50,383 nucleotides of DNA from Antrodiella citrinella (Eukaryota > Basidiomycota > Agaricomycetes > Polyporales > Steccherinaceae): NCBI GenBank assembly GCA_004802725.1, contig SGPM01000201.1, positions 1-50,383 of the forward strand, written 5' to 3'. The translations under genes and the position numbers were made by a program. The notes below the pieces were generated by a model, which was given only the letters and a program-made list of their open reading frames with translations, was not told the DNA's origin and did not search any database. Positions 45,419 to 50,383 of this stretch are shown here, piece after piece (position 1 is the first letter of the stretch; the number at the start of each line of letters is the position of its first letter).

Positions 45419-46600
45419 CTACTTTCCACCAGTGGTACCCATACCCATGGCAGCCTTGAATGAATCGTAGATCCACCATTGGAAGCCTGTAACACGCCAA
45501 GGTAAGAATCACATGCAAAGCATATCCCCAAAGAATGTAACTCACCAGTGAGGGTACCAATCATCAACACACGGGTACCGAGACCCTTGGTCGCGAGCGA
45601 CGCAATGCCAACCTCCGACGCGATCGTACCAATGCTCTTACCCCTGTTCGAGGGTTTGCCCATGAGGGAGACAAGCGAATCAGCAGGATGCGAGACGACG
45701 GCGCAGACGATACCGGACAGGTAACCGGACACGAAGGTGACACCGAGCTGAGTGGTCTGAGCGTAGGTCTCCTTGGGCTCAGTAAGGACCTTGGAGTAGA
45801 ACAGAGACGCGAAGTACTCGAAGAAGAAGAACTTCGCCATGGTGTAAGGGATCTGCAGATTTCAATCATTGTAAGCGATTATGTCACATGAGGCGTAGGA
45901 AAACGACGATTGACCTGTCTCGACCAGAGGGGGGTGAGCGAACCAAAGGGGTAGCGGGTCTCAGCACGGAGCTTGCTCATCTCAGCAAGAGCAGGACCCA
46001 TGGAGATGGGAAAAGTGCCAGGAGTGCTCGTCTGAATCTTGACCTTGGTCATCTCCAGAGGGCACAGAGCAATATCGGCGAAAACCTCGGCAGAGGCGGA
46101 ACCAGCGAGCCAGATAAGACCCTTGTACTTGGTGGTGTTCTCTTCACCGGCAAGGTTCATGTAAGTGTCCTTGAACACCTCGTAGAGACCGTACTTGAAC
46201 ATTCCCTGGAGAGAGTAGCCGATGAAGGTAGGGCCGACACCCTTCCACAGGCCACCAGCACCCTCCTCGGCGACAATGGTCTTGAGACCAGAGACGAGAC
46301 CCTTGTACTTGGCAGGGTCAACCTGGTACGGATGCGTAAGCTGAGTGGACAAGGAAGCTCATCAGAAAAGAAAGGGCCGCACCTGCATGTTACATTTTGT
46401 AACATCGAGTGGTGTGATGGCTGCGTGGGTGATACCGCACGCAAGAACACCACCTAACATACTTTTTGCGTAGTACGAGGCGTCATGGGGTACAGGTCCG
46501 AGCAATCTGGTGTACGGGAGCCGCGAATGAGACGATGGTCGACGACACGTCAGAAGATGGCAACGAGCACTCACCTCGCGTCCCATTTTCCGGTAGCCAT
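45419..46600 (-). CDS. Mitochondrial phosphate carrier (MIR1/PIC2 type)
   Basis: Five exons (46600-46575, 46506-46383, 46322-45915, 45852-45546, 45486-45419) give 310 aa. The start MATGKWDAR comes from the ATG at 46600, which keeps frame into LLGPVPHDASYYAKSML; the inner ATG at 46586 would not. Three mitochondrial-carrier repeats are visible: PLDVTKCNMQ (repeat 1), PLEMTKVKIQT (repeat 2) and HPADSLVSLMG (repeat 3). The last two, with GYSLQGMFKYGLYEVFKD, FADIALCPLEMTK, RQIPYTMAKFFFFE and the GFQWWIYDSFKAAMG tail, are diagnostic of phosphate carriers. It brings phosphate into the mitochondrial matrix across the inner membrane for ATP synthesis. It ends GMGTTGGK. It appears intact and highly conserved. 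Confidence 0.93.
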
Positions 46601-47527
46601 TGAAAATTATCTAGGAATGCGTGCGACGGTAGAGTAGGACTGGGAAAGTGCACTGGATGGCGAGACCGAGTGCGACGACGAGGAAGGAAAGGTCGGGGAC
46701 GACGTGAACGACGACGAGGACGAAGGAAGAGGTGAGGAACTGGTTGTTGTGCGAACGTTCCCTCATTTTTAGTTGTCGACTCCGGGCCGTTACGTTCGCC
46801 CTTCCGGGCATCACCGACCGGTAAGCTCTTCCTCGTCAGTCTCTTGCTTTCGTCCGAGACTCCGAGACCTCAACGGTCCCAGCCGAGAGTACGCGTAAGT
46901 GACACCGCTCGTCGTTGCCCCACGAACTTGCTAGCGTTATACGAGCATTGGACACCCTGTCCGTAGTTCTCCCTTCACCCCCGGTACGTCTCAGACTCAC
47001 AGCAAATAAGAATGATGTCCCCTCCAGGAAATCTCCAAGTTGCAACACGCGTGCAACTTGACGTTGCTTGGTGGCTGCTGCACCTGCAATGCGAGTCGTG
47101 TGACAAACTAGACTTTGTCATTCATCATCGTCGCACTGCAATCGTACACTGCTCGTGAATGGCGTTCACTCTGCCCCTAAATATGGTATGTGGAATCCTT
47201 GTTCAAGTTGCGCCGCCAATCTGACTGTTTCAGCTTCCGAGTCCCGCCAGGCTACGCAATCGGTCCCCTCAAGCTGGGCTTTTACGATGGTAACAGTGCT
47301 GTATCCATGCCGAGTCTGAGGCTCGAACCGATTTCGGATTCGCAGTTCCAATTTTGAGAACTCCTCGGAGGTGTGCAAACACGTCTACTGGTTGGTCACT
47401 TCCGACAATTCCTGAATTTAGTATCAATATCGAGATGTTATTAGGTCTACAGGTCTACCCGCCTGATGGTTCGGTGTTTATATAAGGTGCTGGATCGTCT
47501 TACATATCAACCATCCGAACCAGTGCG
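46601..47527. other. Divergent region between the phosphate carrier and the GMC pseudogene
   Basis: This is the upstream region of both genes. A CGACGACGAGG-rich stretch near the carrier is probably leader sequence. No gene or tRNA is recognised. Confidence 0.4.
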
Positions 47528-50184
47528 ATGTCTGCTCCATCCGAAGTTGACTTCATTTTCGCTGGAGGTACGCTTTGCATCGTACTACCAAGGACGTGTC
47601 ACTCACCCAATTCATATAGGTGGAGCTGCTGCCTGCTTGATTGCAGATCGTCTTGCCGTTGTAGATCCAAGCTTGAAGATCCTGATTGTTGAAGCCGGTC
47701 CGCACACGCAGGACAACTTAGATCATATACGTCCCGCTCTGTTTTGTTATCACTTGCGACCCGAACAGCAAGACTATGAAATTCATCATGTCCAACCCCA
47801 CCGAGAGACTCGGTCGTACTGCCGCTATCGCATCTGCGCAGTGCCTTGGCGGAGGACCCAGCGTGAACTGTGAGTTATTAATTTTCTCTGCCGAATTCTT
47901 CAAATAATCGACATTAACACAATTCATCGTCCCAAAGTCGTGATCTACAACTTGAACCGTGCACCCGCCTCTGACTTTAACGACTGGGAAACGCAATACA
48001 ACAATCCTGGCTGGAGCTACAAAGACCTTATCCCACTTATGCGAAAGGTAACGTCGCTTTGTCGCAGAAGTTAGCTCGGAGCTCCATTCCTGACGAAAAG
48101 TACTAGGCTGAGACGTACCAGCCAGACCCTGAAGCGAACGCGCATAACTCATCTGGTCCACTGAAAGCTTCTTGGAGTGGTTGCTTCACAAACATCGCGC
48201 AGGATTTCCTTGAAGTCGCTGCAAAGTATGACAAATGACGCGCTGCGGCGAAGGACGAAAGTGATCTTTATTCCTGCAATATCTGCACAGTCAGTCCCTT
48301 TTGTTATATTCACTTCCATTGCCTTATCATCAACTCTCGTCAGCGTTTGCTCAGATCCCGTGTACAGTCTTGCGTTGCTAACACGTTTTCAGATGAATAG
48401 ATGAGAGGAACGGACATAGATCAGACGTCTCTCATCATCTCATTTACACGCAGGAAGATAACAAGAATTTGATCGTTCTGACCGGTTGTTTTGTGAAACG
48501 AATCATTATAAAGTGGGTCCCCTCTGTCCTTATAGAAGTTTGTTTGTTCAATCTCCTTTGATGTAAAGAGACGGTCGTGCTGTCGGCGTAGAGTACATGC
48601 CCAACCTAGTACTGCAGCCTGATGCTGCGTCAGACGCAACTGTAGTGTCTGCAAAGAAGATGGTTGTTGTATCTGGCGGTACAATGGGTTCGCCTTTGAC
48701 CCTGGAACGATCCGGTATTTGCGCTGCCGCAATCCTGGATAAATTCGGTATCAAGCAAGTCGTAGACTTGCCCGGAGTTGGCGAGAGATATCAAGGTATA
48801 CTGCATTCTGTGTATTATCACTATGTTATGTAACACCAATACGTCCAACCAGACCATCAGCTTAACGTTCCGGGATGTCGCGCTAGCGAGGAATCCGAGA
48901 CATACGCTGAGACTCCGAGGAAATCGAGAGTACGTCGGATCACATTGGCACTTTCTGATCGCTGAGTATTCAATGCAGAATGGACGAAGCAGTGGAAGAA
49001 ATATGGGACAGGACTGATAGCTATAAAGTACGCCACGACTCAGAGTGTCTTTTTCGAAGGTTATCAATTCGTTGCATCACAGTGCCGTAGATGCTGGTAT
49101 CAACCAACGAAGTGGAACTCGATTATATCGGTCCCGCTTTACAGGCCAATTGGAAATCCCACTATGAGAATGCTCCAGATAGAGGCGTGATGCAGTTCAG
49201 TTCTTCGGATTGTGCGTTTTCTTTTGTTCCGGGTTGTCGACAGTCAACTTATTGTGATGATTGCATTTAGCGGACCTCCCAGCGACAGAAACAGACCGAA
49301 GAGCAAGTACTATGGCGTTTCCTGGTTTCTCACGTACCCATCTTCCAGGGGACACATCCATATCTCATCTGGCGACGTTCCGTGGGCGAACCCTGATTTC
49401 ACTCCCAAATTTCTCCAACAGTATGTGCTACTTCTCTGCAAGCTCGTCGTTACATCTTGCTGATTTGGACTCTCGATATAGTGAGGATGATATGGAACTG
49501 CACGTATTCGGGTCCAAACGTTCGCGTAAGTTCGCTCATCGAATGGCGGCGAGTATCCGCCCGCACAGCCTGAGTTCGCAAAAAGACAGCCCAGCGGCGG
49601 TCCGCGAACACCCGACTCTTGTTCCCATGGATGCACCAGATATTCACTACACGGAAGAAGACAAGAAGGCGATAAGGGACTATATTACAAAGACTGGTAC
49701 GTCGTTGGTTGTCTTGTACTTACTTCGATCACATCTCAACCTGTGGTCCTCTTTCTAGTGAGAACAACTTGGCATTCGCTGGGAACATGCCTCGGAACAC
49801 AGACGGCGTTGTTGATCCTCGGCTGAATGCGTATGGCGTCCAATGTCTGAAGGTCGCAGGTTTGTCCTCGTCTTATGTGTGACTGTGTCTCTTTTCGCTC
49901 AGCGTTCAATCAACTTTGGTGCTCTAGATTTGTCTATTGCCCCGGGGAACGTCGGCGGAGTGAGCGCAAGCGATTCTTGTCTCCAAAATTATGTATTCAC
50001 CTGAGGCTGCGACTAGAATACATACTTGACCACTGTTGCAATCGCGGAGAAGGCCATAGGTAAAGAGTTGGGCGTCCTTGATGATCGGGATTTGAGGGCC
50101 GGGGAGTGTAGCCCGCGTATTATTGTTCACGCTGTGGACTTTGTTTATACATTATCTTTATCTGACACACCGGCGACTGAGTGA
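47528..50184 (+). pseudogene. GMC oxidoreductase, alcohol-oxidase-like, disrupted
   Basis: The family outline is complete. Exon 1 (MSAPSEVDFIFAGG) joins GGAAACLIADRL, the FAD-binding GxGxxG region with IVEAG. Then come LGRTAAIASAQCLGGGPSVN, SDFNDWETQYNNPGWSYKDL, IDERNGHRSDVSHHLIYTQE, VVVSGGTMGSPLTLERSGI (GMC signature 2), YYGVSWFLTYPSSRGHIHIS, TTWHSLGTC with the active-site His, and DLSIAPGNVGG...NTYLTTVAIAEKA. Lesions are TGA at 48237-48239 after AAKYDK, TGA at 48394-48396 where family members have Trp before IDE, a frame change near 47770 and another near 49800 between LGTC and GVVDPRLN. The active enzymes oxidise short alcohols such as methanol, with FAD, to aldehyde and hydrogen peroxide. 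Introns are still recognisable, so inactivation seems recent. Confidence 0.8.
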
Positions 50185-50383
50185 TTCTACCGTTGGTAGA
50201 AATGCAAGTAAGATATGAAGTAGTATTTAATATATTAACGCTCATACAAACTGTGGTAAAATTTGATATATTGACAACTTGTAAGATGTATAGCAAAATC
50301 TTAAATGCTATCGCACATTTTATTGTTTGGTAAAACTTCAACTACTAACAGCGGTAGTATGTTCGTTAAATCTTCATATTTTA
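50185..50383. other. AT-rich end of the window
   Basis: The last 200 bases are AT-rich, with no gene seen; this is probably the 3' flank of the GMC pseudogene. Confidence 0.4.

Noticed and set aside
45888..46457. A 189-codon plus-strand frame
   Set aside because: It is antisense to the phosphate carrier, whose protein is unmistakable.
47310..47345. A GGTTCGAGCC-like T-loop on the minus strand
   Set aside because: No acceptor, D or anticodon stems can be built around it, so it is not a tRNA.

Overview
The window looks like nuclear DNA of a basidiomycete, most likely an Agaricomycete. Protein genes are split by many short introns (about 50-65 bases, GT-AG, CT-rich 3' ends). Two loci carry FunK1-type fungal kinase sequence (HHD catalytic loop, DFD in place of DFG), a family expanded in mushrooms, and there is an alcohol-oxidase-like GMC gene. 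Housekeeping genes are conserved and intact. Accessory genes are duplicated and decaying. I see no rRNA, tRNA or CRISPR array. Scattered N bases between about 21.4 and 25.2 kb mark poor sequence.

Bases 1-13.9 kb form the most distinctive region. Six paralogues (K1-K6) of a small, divergent protein-kinase-like family (about 330-350 aa, four exons) sit with two paralogues (N1, N2) of a protein with a PD-(D/E)XK nuclease-like core and basic tails. K4 and N1 are head to head across 618 bp, and K6 and N2 are head to head across 561 bp, so a kinase-like/nuclease-like divergent pair occurs twice. K4, K5 and K6 read as intact, K1 runs off the window edge, and K2 and K3 are pseudogenes. A CGGNCCG element, usually beside GTGGCCAC-like sequence, lies upstream of five of the six kinase-like genes.

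From 15 to 20 kb there is a seven-beta-strand lysine-methyltransferase-like gene (METTL21/EFM group) and a secreted, probably GPI-anchored aspartic protease. From 20.9 to 24.1 kb lie a decayed FunK1 N-terminal fragment and two paralogues (H1, H2) of an unrecognised nuclear-looking family. From 24.6 to 32.8 kb are glycerol kinase (ten exons, with one apparent GC-AG intron) and an AP180/CALM-type ANTH endocytic adaptor with NPF and LxxQxTG motifs.

From 32.8 to 38.3 kb I recognise no gene, but there is a degenerate array of intron-like modules with a period of about 210-240 bp. A Ser/Pro-rich unknown protein follows at 38.4-39.8 kb. Next comes a frameshifted FunK1 locus with a second copy that lost most of its interior, then the mitochondrial phosphate carrier, and finally a GMC alcohol-oxidase-like pseudogene at 47.5-50.2 kb. 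Conserved single-copy genes (methyltransferase, glycerol kinase, ANTH adaptor, phosphate carrier) thus alternate with fast-evolving kinase-like and nuclease-like islands.
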